From Porphyrobacter sp. HT-58-2 (GTDB lineage: Bacteria; Pseudomonadota; Alphaproteobacteria; Sphingomonadales; Sphingomonadaceae): a stretch of 64,000 nt of DNA. The translations under genes and the position numbers were made by a program. A model generated the notes under the pieces. That model did not search any database. It saw only the letters and a list, made by a program, of their open reading frames with translations, and was not told the origin of the DNA. Location of the stretch: NCBI RefSeq assembly GCF_002952215.1, contig NZ_CP022600.1, forward strand, positions 2,170,001-2,234,000, in the 5' to 3' direction. Below, in pieces: positions 52,358 to 63,253 of this stretch (positions are counted from its first letter, which is position 1; every line of letters starts with the position of its first letter).

Positions 52358-53404
52358 CTAGCCGAGCAGATCCTCCAGTCCGTAGAACCGCGCTGCCGTG
52401 CCTGCGAACAGGGCCGACTTTTCATCGGCGCTGGCCGAGCGGGTCAGGCGCTTGAAGGCGTTCCACAGCACGGCGTAATCCGCGCCCCAATAATCGACCG
52501 GGTAGTTGCTTTCGAACATGGCGCGGCGCGGCCCAAAGGCCTCGATGGAGGTTTCGATATAGGGTCGCCACAGCGCGGCCAGGTGTTCCGATCCGTGACC
52601 AGCGGCAGGGCCATCTTCGGGCAGGGCGCAGAACGCCATCGCCAGCCCGCCGAGTTTGACCACCACGTTCTCGCAAGCGGCAAGCTCCTTGATATTGTGC
52701 CGCCAGATATCGAACCGCTCATGCAGCTTGCCTCTGTAGCGCGCGACCCCCAGCGGGGTACCGCAGTGGTCAAGGCAGATCGGCTGATCGGGAAAGGCGC
52801 GGGCAAGGTCGATCACGTCCGGCAGTTGCGGTTCGAGCAGCCACGCGTCGAAGGTCAGCCCGCGCTTGCCAAGCTCGGCGAAACCCTCGCGAAAAGCGGC
52901 ATCGCGGTAGAGGCCTTCGGGGTGGTGGAACGGCGGGCCGAGCACGTCTGCGTCAGCATCCCATGCGGCGGCATGGCGAATACCTCTGAAACGTCCGGGC
53001 GCGGCGGCTTGCAGTGCATCGAGCACTTCGCCAGCGTGGCTGCCGCGGGTCAGATCGGCATGGCCGACGATCCCGGCACAATACCGCGATGGGCCGTACA
53101 GCCCGCTCGCCGATTGCGCGGCAACGCCGTTCACGAATTCGACCTCGCCCACCACCTTCAGCGCATCGCCATAGACGCCATTGTAGAAGGCGCCGCATTC
53201 CATGAAGACCGTGCCGATGATGTTGTGCCCGCTACCCGACAAATGCGCGTGGAGCTGGTCGAAGGTGTAATGCGCATTATCGACCAGCGCAGCGATGAAG
53301 TGGTGATGCGGCTCGGGGAACATCGGCAGCATCGGCCGCAGGTCCCACAGGTGATGATGCGGATCGATGATCGGCAGATCGGGTTCCAGGATGGCTTCGG
53401 TCAT
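52358..53404 (-). CDS. Amidohydrolase-2 family metal-dependent hydrolase
   Basis: This 348-residue TIM-barrel hydrolase has the metal-binding IIDPHHHLWDL at the N terminus, the ICLDHCGTPLG strand and the late FESNYPVDYWGADYAVLWNA aspartate region. The family includes gluconolactonase-like lactonases and decarboxylases; the substrate is not clear. It is upstream of the flavin oxidoreductase on the same strand with a REP element between. Confidence 0.82.
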   Translation of the reverse strand: MTEAILEPDLPIIDPHHHLWDLRPMLPMFPEPHHHFIAALVDNAHYTFDQLHAHLSGSGHNIIGTVFMECGAFYNGVYGDALKVVGEVEFVNGVAAQSASGLYGPSRYCAGIVGHADLTRGSHAGEVLDALQAAAPGRFRGIRHAAAWDADADVLGPPFHHPEGLYRDAAFREGFAELGKRGLTFDAWLLEPQLPDVIDLARAFPDQPICLDHCGTPLGVARYRGKLHERFDIWRHNIKELAACENVVVKLGGLAMAFCALPEDGPAAGHGSEHLAALWRPYIETSIEAFGPRRAMFESNYPVDYWGADYAVLWNAFKRLTRSASADEKSALFAGTAARFYGLEDLLG

Positions 53405-53463
53405 GTCTCTCTCCCTCGCGCCTTCCTAGGCAGGGACCCTTGCGCGGAAAAGCGCAAAAAGCG

Positions 53464-54249
53464 TCAGGCGATGGCCCGGTGATAGAGGTGCCAGGTCGCA
53501 TGGCCCAGCACCGGCAGGGCCACCAGCAGACCGAGAAAACCCGGCAACATCGCCACGAACAGCAGCGCCGCAATTACCGCCGCCCAGGTGAGCATCACCA
53601 CGAAATTGCGGCGCACTACCGCGAAGCTGGCGATGATTGCGGTCAGGAAATCGACCTTGCGATCAACCAGCAGCGGCAGGCTGATGACGGTCATGGCGTA
53701 GAAGGCGAAGGCCATCACGCCGCCGACTGCGCCGCCAACGCCAAGCATCGCAAGGCCTTCGGGCGTCAGCAGTGCGGCGAGGGGATCGCGCCCCATGCCG
53801 CTTTCGCCGACGAACACCGCGAAAATCGCATGCGCCACGATCATCCAGAAGGAAAAGGCAACGAATACGATCACCCCCATCGACAGGATCTGGTCATCGC
53901 CATGGCCCTTGAGCGCGCCCAGCACTGCACCCCATGTCAGCGGCGCACCGGCCGCGCGCCGCCTGCTTGCCTCATAAAGGCCCACTGCCACAAAGGGCGC
54001 GACCAGAGGGAAGCCCGCTATGGCCGGGATCAGCCAGGTGAGATTGCCGCCTGTCACCGTCACCCAGCCGATCAGAAGGCCAGCCAGCACATAGACACCG
54101 CCGAAGAACAGGCCAAAGCGCGGCATCGCAAGAAAATCGCGCCAGCCGGTACCGAGCGCCTTGGCGAGATCGCCCAGCGTCAGGTCGCTGGCCACCCGCG
54201 GGGGCGACAGAGGCGTGTTCAGGGCGCTGTCCTGTCCGGTCGTTTCCAT
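53464..54249 (-). CDS. DUF2189 family integral membrane protein
   Basis: This 261-residue protein has about six membrane helices (for example LFFGGVYVLAGLLIGWVTV and ILSMGVIVFVAFSFWMIVAH) after a soluble N terminus (DLTLGDLAKALGTGWRDFLA). The ends match DUF2189. ATG 54249 is taken (GGGAGGGCAAGGCGCAG upstream); the frame is open 250 codons further on a shadow of the CPBP gene. Function unknown. Confidence 0.82.
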   Translation of the reverse strand: METTGQDSALNTPLSPPRVASDLTLGDLAKALGTGWRDFLAMPRFGLFFGGVYVLAGLLIGWVTVTGGNLTWLIPAIAGFPLVAPFVAVGLYEASRRRAAGAPLTWGAVLGALKGHGDDQILSMGVIVFVAFSFWMIVAHAIFAVFVGESGMGRDPLAALLTPEGLAMLGVGGAVGGVMAFAFYAMTVISLPLLVDRKVDFLTAIIASFAVVRRNFVVMLTWAAVIAALLFVAMLPGFLGLLVALPVLGHATWHLYHRAIA

Positions 54250-54429
54250 CTGCGCCTTGCCCTCCCTTGCCACGCTGGCATGAGATTGCGCGCAAATAGC
54301 GCGGGCCGCAAGCGGGACTACGGCTACGTCCCCGCCGGACAAGGGTGCTGCCCTGTTTTGCCTCTGGCTTTGGCAGAGCTGCAGGGGCATCTTGCACCCC
54401 ACATCGAGGAATTTAGCAGGGGATAGCAA

Positions 54430-55287
54430 ATGGCCGATCTGATCTTGCCGGTGCGCATCGACAAGCGGCATCGACTGGCGGCGATCATCCTTGTCGCAAG
54501 CATTACTGTGGCCGCGACTAATTTTTTCCTGTTCGGACGCGAGGATTCGGTCCTGTGGGCCATCCACAAGGCGACTGATGGCTGGATCAACGAAAATCTG
54601 ACCCTGTTCGTGCCGCTGACTCTGGCGATCATCGGCGGGATGGTGATGGCATGGGGCCGCCAGAGCCTTGCCGATCTCGGCCTCGGCGCGGGCTGGGCGG
54701 TGCGACTGGTGTTGTTGCTGCTGACCGGATGGACGGTGATGCAGGCCATCGCGCTGGCGGCCGCGCTGGCCAGCGGGATGGGGATCGCGCTCCACCCGGC
54801 GTGGGCCAAGTATGGCGCTGGCACGGTGCTGGGCCTGCTGATCGCAATGGTGCTGGGCACGGCGCCGTTCGAGGACGGGCTGTTCCGCGGCTATGTGCTC
54901 CCGCAGCTTTATTTTCAGTCGGGTAAGCGCATCGCCAACGAGACTGCCCGCGCAATCGCGGCGCTGCTGCTGTGCGCGGTGATCTTTGCCTTGTGGCACC
55001 TGCCGACGATCCTGCTCAACCGCGAGGTAACTGCGGGTGCTGTCGTCGGGGCGCTGGCCTACATGCTACTGGGCGGAGTGATGCTGGGTCTGCTGTACCT
55101 GCGCACCGGGCGGTTGGAGATCGTGATCGCCCTGCACGCACTGGTCAATGCGCCGACGATGCTGGTCGCAAGCCCGCTCCCCGGATCGGCACTGGCCGGT
55201 CTTGTGGGTGTGGCGGCGATCATTGCCGGGCCATTTCTTGCCGGCCAGCGCTGGTCGCCCGGGCTGGTGCGCTTCGTGCCGCGCTAA
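54430..55287 (+). CDS. CPBP family intramembrane metalloprotease
   Basis: This 285-residue membrane protein of the CAAX-protease and bacteriocin-processing family has about eight helices. Motifs: FEDGLFRGYVLP (ED where EE is usual), FALWHLPTILLN (FxxxH) and IALHALVNAP (HxxxN). Both histidines are kept. ATG 54430 follows CAGGGGATAGCAA. It converges with leuA, overlapping it by 4 bases. Substrate unknown. Confidence 0.85.
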   Translation: MADLILPVRIDKRHRLAAIILVASITVAATNFFLFGREDSVLWAIHKATDGWINENLTLFVPLTLAIIGGMVMAWGRQSLADLGLGAGWAVRLVLLLLTGWTVMQAIALAAALASGMGIALHPAWAKYGAGTVLGLLIAMVLGTAPFEDGLFRGYVLPQLYFQSGKRIANETARAIAALLLCAVIFALWHLPTILLNREVTAGAVVGALAYMLLGGVMLGLLYLRTGRLEIVIALHALVNAPTMLVASPLPGSALAGLVGVAAIIAGPFLAGQRWSPGLVRFVPR

Positions 55288-56963
55288 CCGGCAACCGCGC
55301 TGTTCGCCGCCGAAAGCACCGCACGCACGCTGGCGGTGGCCACGTCTTCGTCGATCCCGCAGCCCCAGATGGTGCGACCGTCAGGGGAGCGGCATTCCAG
55401 GTAGGCCGCCGCGCGCGCGTCCGTCCCGGTGCCAAGCGCGTGTTCGGTGTAGTCGACCACATCGAGCGTCACACCGAAGGCCTCGCGCAAGGTCCCCATC
55501 ACGCTGGAAATCAACCCGTTGCCGCGTCCCGAGACGCTCTGCTCCACGCCGTCCACTGCGATGGTGCCGGCAAAGATCCGGGTGCCGTCGGACGCGCGGC
55601 TTTCTTCATAGCGGACCAGCTGGAAGTGCTTGGGGTGGGTCTTGACGTGGTAGGCGCGGCGGAAGGCGTCCCAGATGTCGGCGGCGTTCAGTTCCCGGCC
55701 CAACGCGTCGGCCATGTGCTGGACGTGCTTCGAGAAATCGGCCTGCATCTTCTTGGGCAGCTTGAGGCCCTGATCCTTCTCCAGCACCCAGGCGAACCCG
55801 CCCTTGCCGGATTGCGAATTGACCCGGATCACCGCTTCGTACGAGCGGCCAAGGTCGGCCGGATCGATCGGCAGATAGGGCACGCGCCATGCCTCGTCAT
55901 TCTGCGTCTCGCGCGCCTCGAAGCCCTTCTTGATCGCGTCCTGATGGCTGCCCGAAAAGGCGGTGTAGACCAGCTCCCCGCCATAGGGGTGGCGCTGGTG
56001 GACGGGGATGTCGTTGCAATATTCCACCGTCTCGATCACCCGGTCGATGTCCGAGAAATCGAGGCCCGGATCGACCCCTTGCGTGTAGAGATTGAGCGCC
56101 ATCGTCACGAGGCAGCAATTGCCGGTGCGCTCGCCATTGCCGAACAGGCAGCCCTCGACCCGGTCAGCGCCCGCCATCAGGCCGAGCTCTGCCGCCGCAA
56201 CGCCGGTGCCGCGGTCGTTGTGGGTGTGCAGGGACAGGATCGCACTCTCGCGGTTTGGCAGGTGACGGCAGAAATATTCGATCTGGTCGGCGTAGATATT
56301 GGGCGTCGCTGCCTCGACTGTGGCGGGCAGGTTGAGGATGATCGGGTGTTCGGGGGTGGGTGCAAGCACCTCCATCACCGCCGCGCAGACCTCGATGCTG
56401 AAGTCGAGTTCGGCGGTGGAGAAGGTTTCCGGCGAGTACTGGAAGTGCCAGTCCGTGCCGGGATAGCGCGCGGCCTCATCCCGCATCACCTTGGCGCCCG
56501 CGATGGCGATGGCCTTCACCTCGTCCTTGCTCATGCGGAACACGATGTCGCGCCATGCGGGGCTGACCGCGTTGTAGAGGTGGACGATCGCCGCGCGGGC
56601 GCCCTCAAGGCTGGCAAAGCTGGTGCGGATCAGGTCTTCGCGGCTTTGGGTCAGCACCTGCACGATCACGTCGTCGGGGATCGCATCGGCTTTGACGAGG
56701 CCGGAGATGAAATCGAACTCGGTTGCGCCGGCGCTGGGGAAACCGATCTCGATTTCCTTGAGGCCGACCTCAACCAGCAGGTCAAAGAAGCGGCGCTTCT
56801 TCACCGCGTCCATCGGATCGATAATCGACTGGTTGCCGTCGCGCAGATCGGTCGAAAGCCAGCGCGGGGCTTGCTCGATCAGCTTTGAGGGCCATTGGCG
56901 GTTCGGCAGATCGATCTGGCCGAAAGGACGATACTTGGCGGCAGGATGCTTGAGCATGGGCAT
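55284..56963 (-). CDS. leuA: 2-isopropylmalate synthase (long type)
   Basis: LeuA (559 aa) condenses acetyl-CoA with 2-oxoisovalerate, the committed step of leucine synthesis. The catalytic STDLRDGNQSIIDPMD and the metal-binding LHTHNDRGTGVAAAELGLMA motifs are visible, and the C-terminal regulatory domain (SSVMGTLREAFGVTLDVVDY) senses leucine. Length and AKYRPFGQIDLPNRQWPSK near the start match the 560-residue LeuA type 2. ATG 56963; ATG 56957 is also in frame. A leucine-rich leader precedes it. Confidence 0.94.
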   Translation of the reverse strand: MPMLKHPAAKYRPFGQIDLPNRQWPSKLIEQAPRWLSTDLRDGNQSIIDPMDAVKKRRFFDLLVEVGLKEIEIGFPSAGATEFDFISGLVKADAIPDDVIVQVLTQSREDLIRTSFASLEGARAAIVHLYNAVSPAWRDIVFRMSKDEVKAIAIAGAKVMRDEAARYPGTDWHFQYSPETFSTAELDFSIEVCAAVMEVLAPTPEHPIILNLPATVEAATPNIYADQIEYFCRHLPNRESAILSLHTHNDRGTGVAAAELGLMAGADRVEGCLFGNGERTGNCCLVTMALNLYTQGVDPGLDFSDIDRVIETVEYCNDIPVHQRHPYGGELVYTAFSGSHQDAIKKGFEARETQNDEAWRVPYLPIDPADLGRSYEAVIRVNSQSGKGGFAWVLEKDQGLKLPKKMQADFSKHVQHMADALGRELNAADIWDAFRRAYHVKTHPKHFQLVRYEESRASDGTRIFAGTIAVDGVEQSVSGRGNGLISSVMGTLREAFGVTLDVVDYTEHALGTGTDARAAAYLECRSPDGRTIWGCGIDEDVATASVRAVLSAANSAVAG

Positions 56964-57009
56964 GAAAGAAGGCTCGTCGCGGAAAGGGAAGGGACAGTGC
57001 GGCGGTTCA

Positions 57010-57062
57010 CCCTTGGGAGCGGGCCGCTCGCGTCCGAGGCGCGCGGCTTCCTACGCCCAAGG
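57010..57062 (-). promoter_or_regulatory. Candidate leuA attenuator hairpins
   Basis: CCCTTGGG overlapping the end of the leader ORF (57062-57055) can pair with CCCAAGGG (57017-57010). Inside it GCCGC...CGGC with CTCG-GACG-CGAG forms a second hairpin. Ribosome position on the leader could switch between them. There is no strong T run, so control may be at leuA translation rather than termination. Confidence 0.5.
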
Positions 57063-57104
57063 GCGCATAAGTCGAAGCAGCAGCGCAAGTCCGTTTCCAG
57101 CCAT
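57051..57104 (-). CDS. leuL: leu leader peptide
   Basis: A 17-residue ORF MAGNGLALLLRLMRPWA has five Leu codons out of 17 (CTT, CTG, CTG, CTT, CTT), four of them in a cluster, and lies 88 bases before leuA. Leucine-rich leaders ahead of leuA are known in alphaproteobacteria. Its start is preceded by GAGAG. Confidence 0.7.
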   Translation of the reverse strand: MAGNGLALLLRLMRPWA

Positions 57105-57170
57105 GGTGGCTCTCATTGCCGATAATTGCGCCATATGCAAGCCGGGAATGGGACTGATTGCGTCGATGCC

Positions 57171-57668
57171 TCAGCCGCAGCGCGCATCGCGGATGATGTT
57201 CTGCGCATCGAGCATGATCGACAGGCGCGGGTTGGTGGGATCGGGGTTGACGTAGCCGCCGCTGCCATGTGCGACGAAGCGCAGGTTGTCGGTCCGGCCC
57301 AGAACCTGCGCAATCTGCGCACGCGTGGCTTGATCGGCCTGTCGACCGATGAACGGCCCCATCAAGGGTGCGCCGCAGGTTCGGGAAGCCGGATCGGTCA
57401 GGGTTCCGCGCGCAAAGGGGCCGGGTGCTGCGCCGGGCAGGGGAGCGGCAACCTGTGGCGTGGCCGTTGCAGCGGGGGCCGGGGCAGGGGTCTCACCCGA
57501 AACGGCCCCCGGTGTTGCTGCCGCAGTGCCTTGCCCGATCCGGGCGGCAAAGCTGTCTGCATCATTGCCCGGCCCCTTGGCCGGCTCGCTCCCGCAAGCC
57601 GCCAGCGCGAGCGCAAGAGCAGACAGCGCGAGAGGAAAGGCGCGTTTGGCTGTGGTGGTCATGGTCAC
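57171..57668 (-). CDS. Lipoprotein with I78-type peptidase-inhibitor-like domain
   Basis: This 165-residue protein has a lipoprotein signal (LALSALALALAACGSEP), then an Ala/Pro linker (about 40-90). The C-terminal domain has PFIGRQADQATRAQIAQVL and RLSIMLDAQNIIRDARCG. The final D-x-x-N-x-I-x-x-x-R-C-G pattern is that of I78 family inhibitors, but the RPGDAVTMDYRPDRLN segment is changed to VAHGSGGYVNPDPTNPRL. Function is inferred only. Confidence 0.68.
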   Translation of the reverse strand: MTMTTTAKRAFPLALSALALALAACGSEPAKGPGNDADSFAARIGQGTAAATPGAVSGETPAPAPAATATPQVAAPLPGAAPGPFARGTLTDPASRTCGAPLMGPFIGRQADQATRAQIAQVLGRTDNLRFVAHGSGGYVNPDPTNPRLSIMLDAQNIIRDARCG

Positions 57669-57732
57669 TGGTCCCTGTTATCCGGCACGTCCAAAACGCG
57701 CCCAGCGTTACCGGTTTATGACAGGACTGGTT

Positions 57733-58884
57733 TTAGTTGCGACTGCGAAGCCTGTCCGGAGTGAGCTGCTCGATCCGCGTCACACCCATCAGCCGCATTC
57801 CGCGCTCGATTTCGTCCTTGAGAATGCCGAGCGCGCGCTCGACGCCCTCCTGACCTGCTGCCGCCAGTGCATAGAGATAGAGCCGCCCGCCCGAAGCCGC
57901 GGTCGCGCCGCTGCACAGCGCCTTGAGCACATGGGTGCCGCGCCGCACGCCGCCGTCGCAGATGATCTCGATCTGCCCGCCGACCGCGTCAACAATCTCG
58001 GGCAACTGGTCGAAGGGCGCGCGGCTACCGTCGAGTTGCCGCCCGCCATGGTTCGAGATCATGATCGCATCCGCGCCGATCTCCATCGCGCGGCGTGCGT
58101 CGGCTACGCTCATCACGCCCTTGAGCACGAAAGTCCCGCCCCAATCCTGGCGGATGCGCGCGGCGGTGTCCCAGTCCATCGCGGTGTCGAGCATGGTGTT
58201 GAAATATTCAGCGATGCTCACCGCCTTGCCGCTGCCTTCGGTGACATGGGTATCGAGATTGGGCAGGCGGAACTTTTCGCGCAGCACATAGTCGAGTGTC
58301 CAGCGCGGGCGGGTGGCGTAGCTCCAGATGCTTGCCGGGGTAAAGCGCGGCGGGGTGGTGAAGCCGCTCCGCAGGCACCGCTCACGCTTGCCGGAAACGA
58401 TGGTGTCGACCGTCAGCGCCAGCGCATCGAACTTCGCCGCCTGACAGCGTTCGATCATGTGGGTGTTCAGGCCGGAGTCCTTGTGGACATAGAGCTGGAA
58501 CAGCTTGGGGCCGCTTGTCAGCGCAGCGATCTCCTCGATCGAGCGGGTGGCGAGGCTGGAGATGCCGAACCACAAGCCGAATTTCTCCGCCGCCTTCGCC
58601 ACTGCCGTCTCGCCCTGCCAGTGGAAGGCGCGCTGCACGGCGGTGGGCGAGAGCATCAGCGGGAGCGCGGATTTCCTGCCCAGAATCGTGCAGGAGGTGT
58701 CGATCTTTTCCACGCCCGCCAGCACATCCGGCACCAGATCGACGCCCGCGAAAGCGGCGGTGTTCCTCGCCTTGGTCAGTTCATCATCGGCCGCCCCGTC
58801 GATATAGTCGAACACGGGGAAGGGCAGGCGGGCTTTGGCCAGCCGCCGGAAATCATCGATATTGTGGCAATCGGACAGACGCAT
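57733..58884 (-). CDS. lldD: FMN-dependent alpha-hydroxy acid dehydrogenase (L-lactate dehydrogenase-like)
   Basis: This 383-residue FMN enzyme oxidises 2-hydroxy acids, most likely L-lactate. FDYIDGAADDELTKARN, LMLSPTAVQRAFHWQGETAV and the active-site SNHGGRQLDGSRAP (His at about 277) are present. GGVRRGTHVLKALCSGATAA departs from the usual GAxAVxIG at the flavin phosphate loop. ATG 58884; the frame is open 37 codons upstream. It lies 46 bases after yceI. Confidence 0.87.
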   Translation of the reverse strand: MRLSDCHNIDDFRRLAKARLPFPVFDYIDGAADDELTKARNTAAFAGVDLVPDVLAGVEKIDTSCTILGRKSALPLMLSPTAVQRAFHWQGETAVAKAAEKFGLWFGISSLATRSIEEIAALTSGPKLFQLYVHKDSGLNTHMIERCQAAKFDALALTVDTIVSGKRERCLRSGFTTPPRFTPASIWSYATRPRWTLDYVLREKFRLPNLDTHVTEGSGKAVSIAEYFNTMLDTAMDWDTAARIRQDWGGTFVLKGVMSVADARRAMEIGADAIMISNHGGRQLDGSRAPFDQLPEIVDAVGGQIEIICDGGVRRGTHVLKALCSGATAASGGRLYLYALAAAGQEGVERALGILKDEIERGMRLMGVTRIEQLTPDRLRSRN

Positions 58885-58930
58885 CGTGGTTCGCGGCCTG
58901 CCCGATTGATGGGGGTGTGTCGAGAGGGAC

Positions 58931-59590
58931 TTACTGCTTCTCGAAGGCGACGCTGATGTCCAGTTCCACCTCGTCGCTGACGAAGGGGATGCCATAGTTT
59001 ACGCCGAAGTCAGAACGCTTGATTTCGGTTTCGGCTTCGAAGCCCACGGTTTCCTTCTTGTTGAAGGGGTTGATGCCTGCACCGGTGAATTCTGCCTCGA
59101 AGGTGACCTCTTTGGTCACGCCATTAAGCGTTAGATCGCCGGTGATTTCCGCCATCATCCCGTCGGCCTTGACCGCGGTCGAGACAAAGCGGGCTGCGGC
59201 AGGCGAGGGGCCGAAGAAATCGGGCTTGCCGCCATCCTTGCCCGCGCGCAGCAGGTGCTCAGTCAGGCCCTTGCTGGCGGTGGTCACGCTGGCGACCGGG
59301 ATCGTCACATCGACCTTGGAGGCGGAAAGATTCGCCGGATCCAGCTCCAGCGTACCAGCCACATCGCCGAAGATGCCATAGTAATCGTTGAAGCCGAAGT
59401 GATTGACTTCAAACGCGATCAGCGAATGGCCCGGATCAGCGGCATAGGTTCCGGCAGTGACGCGCGAGGCGTCCTGAACGCCAGGCACTTCGGGCGCGCC
59501 TTGCGCAAAAAGAGAAGGGGCAAGGCTGATGCCGCCAGTGACGGCAGCCAGAGTGGCGACGGCAGCAGCAGCAAAGGCGAAGCGGTTCAT
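58931..59590 (-). CDS. YceI-family periplasmic lipid-binding-like protein
   Basis: This 219-residue protein has a signal peptide (AFAAAAVATLAAVTGGISLA) and the YceI lipocalin-like fold: YAADPGHSLIAFEVNHFGFN, a central DLTLNGVTKEVTFEAEF and SDFGVNYGIPFVSDEVELDI at the end. The family binds polyisoprenoid-like ligands. ATG 59590 is chosen as the start of the signal peptide. It follows ilvC by 69 bases. Confidence 0.87.
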   Translation of the reverse strand: MNRFAFAAAAVATLAAVTGGISLAPSLFAQGAPEVPGVQDASRVTAGTYAADPGHSLIAFEVNHFGFNDYYGIFGDVAGTLELDPANLSASKVDVTIPVASVTTASKGLTEHLLRAGKDGGKPDFFGPSPAAARFVSTAVKADGMMAEITGDLTLNGVTKEVTFEAEFTGAGINPFNKKETVGFEAETEIKRSDFGVNYGIPFVSDEVELDISVAFEKQ

Positions 59591-59659
59591 CGGGGATGGC
59601 CTCCTGTTGGTACAGTCAGCCAACCCCCGATCCCCTTGTAAGTTCCTCGGCCTGCCGCC

Positions 59660-61302
<1,643 letters not shown>

Positions 61303-61313
61303 GGAGGGTGTCC

Positions 61314-63128
61314 TTAGACCAGCGCCTTGGCTTCGTCGTCCATCGTGCCGTCGACCTTGTCGCCGTAGAGCAGCATCTCGGTGTGCGCGGCGCCGCTCGG
61401 GATCATCGGCAGGCAGTTGGCATCCTGCGCGACGAGGCAATCGACGATCACCGGGCCGTCGTGGTCGAGCATCCGCATGATGCCATCGTCCAGATCGCGT
61501 TCTTCCGTGATGCGGATGCCCTTCCAGCCATAGGCTTCCGCCAGCTTCACGAAGTCGGGCAGGCTGTCCGAATAGCTGTTGGAATAGCGGCTCTCATAGG
61601 TCAGTTCCTGCCACTGGCGGACCATGCCCATATATTCGTTGTTGAGGATGAAGATCTTGACCGGCAGGCGGTATTGCGACGCGGTGCCGAGTTCCTGGAT
61701 GTTCATCTGGATCGAGGCTTCGCCCGCGATGTCGATCACCAGCGCGTCTGGGTGGCCCAATTGTGCGCCGATCGCGGCGGGCAGACCATAGCCCATCGTC
61801 CCGAGCCCGCCTGACGTGAGCCACTTGTTCGGGTCTTCAAAGCCGAAATACTGCGCCGCCCACATCTGATGCTGACCGACTTCGGTGGTGATGATCGGCT
61901 TCCTGGCGTGCGTAAGGGCATGGAGCCGCTCGACCGCCTTTTGCGGCATGATCATGCCGGGGTTCTTGGTGCTGCGCTCCGGATAGGCGAGGCATTCACG
62001 CGCGCGCCAGCCGGCGATCCGCGCCTTCCACTCGCCGAGGTTTTTCGGCTCTCGGCTGCCCCATGTCTCGATCAGCTGTGCCAACACCGTGCCGCAGTCG
62101 CCGACAATGCCCATGTCCACCGGCACTGTCTTGTTGATCGAGGACCGGTCGATATCGATGTGGATCTTTTTGGAATTGGGCGAGAAGGCATCCAGCCGCC
62201 CCGTCACCCGGTCATCGAAACGCGCGCCGATGCACACCATCACATCGCACTGGTTCATCGCCATATTGGCTTCATAGGTGCCGTGCATCCCCAGCATCCC
62301 GAGCCAATCGGGGTGCTGCGAGGGAAAGGCACCAAGGCCCATCAGGGTCGAGGTGACGGGTGCGCCGGTGATGTCCTGAAACCGGCGCAGCAGCGCGCTG
62401 GCCTCAGGCCCGGAATTGATCACCCCGCCGCCGGTGTAGAAAATCGGGCGCTGGGCTGCGGCGATCATTTCGACCGCTTCGATGATCTGTTCGGGCGGCG
62501 CGACGGTCTGCGGGGCGTAGCGATGCGATCCGGCCCGCACCAGCGCGCGGCGTTCCGAAGGCACGGCAATCTGGACGTTCTTGGGAATGTCGATCACGAC
62601 CGGACCGGGCCTGCCGGTGGTCGCGATCAGGAAGGCCTCCTTGATCGTCGCGGCGAGATCGGCCGGGTCCTTCACCAGATAATTATGCTTGGTGCAGTGC
62701 CGCGTGATGCCGATGGTGTCGGCTTCCTGAAAAGCGTCGGTGCCAATCAGCGCAGTCGGAACCTGTCCGGTGATGACCACCATCGGGATCGAATCCATCC
62801 ATGCGTCCGCAATGCCGGTGATCGCGTTGGTCGCCCCCGGACCGCTGGTGACGAGCACCACGCCCGGCTTGCCGGTCGCGCGCGCATAGCCTTCGGCGGC
62901 ATGGGCCGCGCCTGCTTCGTGGCGTACGAGAATATGGCGGATGCGTTCATCGCCGAACAATTCGTCGTAGATCGGCAGCACCGCGCCGCCCGGATAGCCG
63001 AACACGAATTCGACACCCTGTTCGATCAGGCACTGAACAAGGATCGCCGCGCCGCTCATCGCGGTTTCGTTCGCCGGGACGGCGGTGTTCGGGGTAGGGG
63101 CCGGCTTGTCGGGCACAAGGCACTCCAT
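61314..63128 (-). CDS. ilvB: Acetolactate synthase large (catalytic) subunit
   Basis: IlvB (604 aa) is the thiamine- and FAD-dependent catalytic subunit. The glutamate motif is [20 protein letters not shown] and [20 protein letters not shown]; the cofactor motif is [19 protein letters not shown] (the common form is GDGSFQMN...N). ATG 63128 (MECLVPDK) is given, but GTG 63116 has GGAG at the right distance. An intrinsic-terminator-like hairpin lies upstream. Confidence 0.95.
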   Translation of the reverse strand: MECLVPDKPAPTPNTAVPANETAMSGAAILVQCLIEQGVEFVFGYPGGAVLPIYDELFGDERIRHILVRHEAGAAHAAEGYARATGKPGVVLVTSGPGATNAITGIADAWMDSIPMVVITGQVPTALIGTDAFQEADTIGITRHCTKHNYLVKDPADLAATIKEAFLIATTGRPGPVVIDIPKNVQIAVPSERRALVRAGSHRYAPQTVAPPEQIIEAVEMIAAAQRPIFYTGGGVINSGPEASALLRRFQDITGAPVTSTLMGLGAFPSQHPDWLGMLGMHGTYEANMAMNQCDVMVCIGARFDDRVTGRLDAFSPNSKKIHIDIDRSSINKTVPVDMGIVGDCGTVLAQLIETWGSREPKNLGEWKARIAGWRARECLAYPERSTKNPGMIMPQKAVERLHALTHARKPIITTEVGQHQMWAAQYFGFEDPNKWLTSGGLGTMGYGLPAAIGAQLGHPDALVIDIAGEASIQMNIQELGTASQYRLPVKIFILNNEYMGMVRQWQELTYESRYSNSYSDSLPDFVKLAEAYGWKGIRITEERDLDDGIMRMLDHDGPVIVDCLVAQDANCLPMIPSGAAHTEMLLYGDKVDGTMDDEAKALV

Positions 63129-63169
63129 CTGACGGAACCCTCGGGGCCGCAGTGGGCCGCAGGGGCGTG

Positions 63170-63211
63170 AATAAACAAAACCGGCCCGACGCATGGGGGC
63201 GCATCGGGCCG
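63170..63211 (-). terminator. Terminator or attenuator between miaA and ilvB
   Basis: On the minus strand CGGCCCGATGCG pairs with TGCGTCGGGCCG (12 bp with two G-U, loop CCCCCA), then GTTTTGTTTATT follows. It can end miaA transcription; if a promoter lies upstream (a TTGACC is present near 63248) it would act as an ilvB attenuator. I found no Ile/Val/Leu-rich leader ORF. Confidence 0.65.
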
Positions 63212-63253
63212 AGAGAGACGCCCGCTATCTGTTATAATCTGATAGGTCAAGCC

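Noticed and set aside
54250..54999. Long upstream extension of the DUF2189 gene
   Set aside because: The 250 extra codons lie antisense to the CPBP gene and are not protein-like.
63056..63250. Leader ORF beginning TTG-ACC-TAT before ilvB
   Set aside because: It has only two adjacent Ile codons, a weak start and runs on into ilvB without a stop, unlike an attenuation leader.
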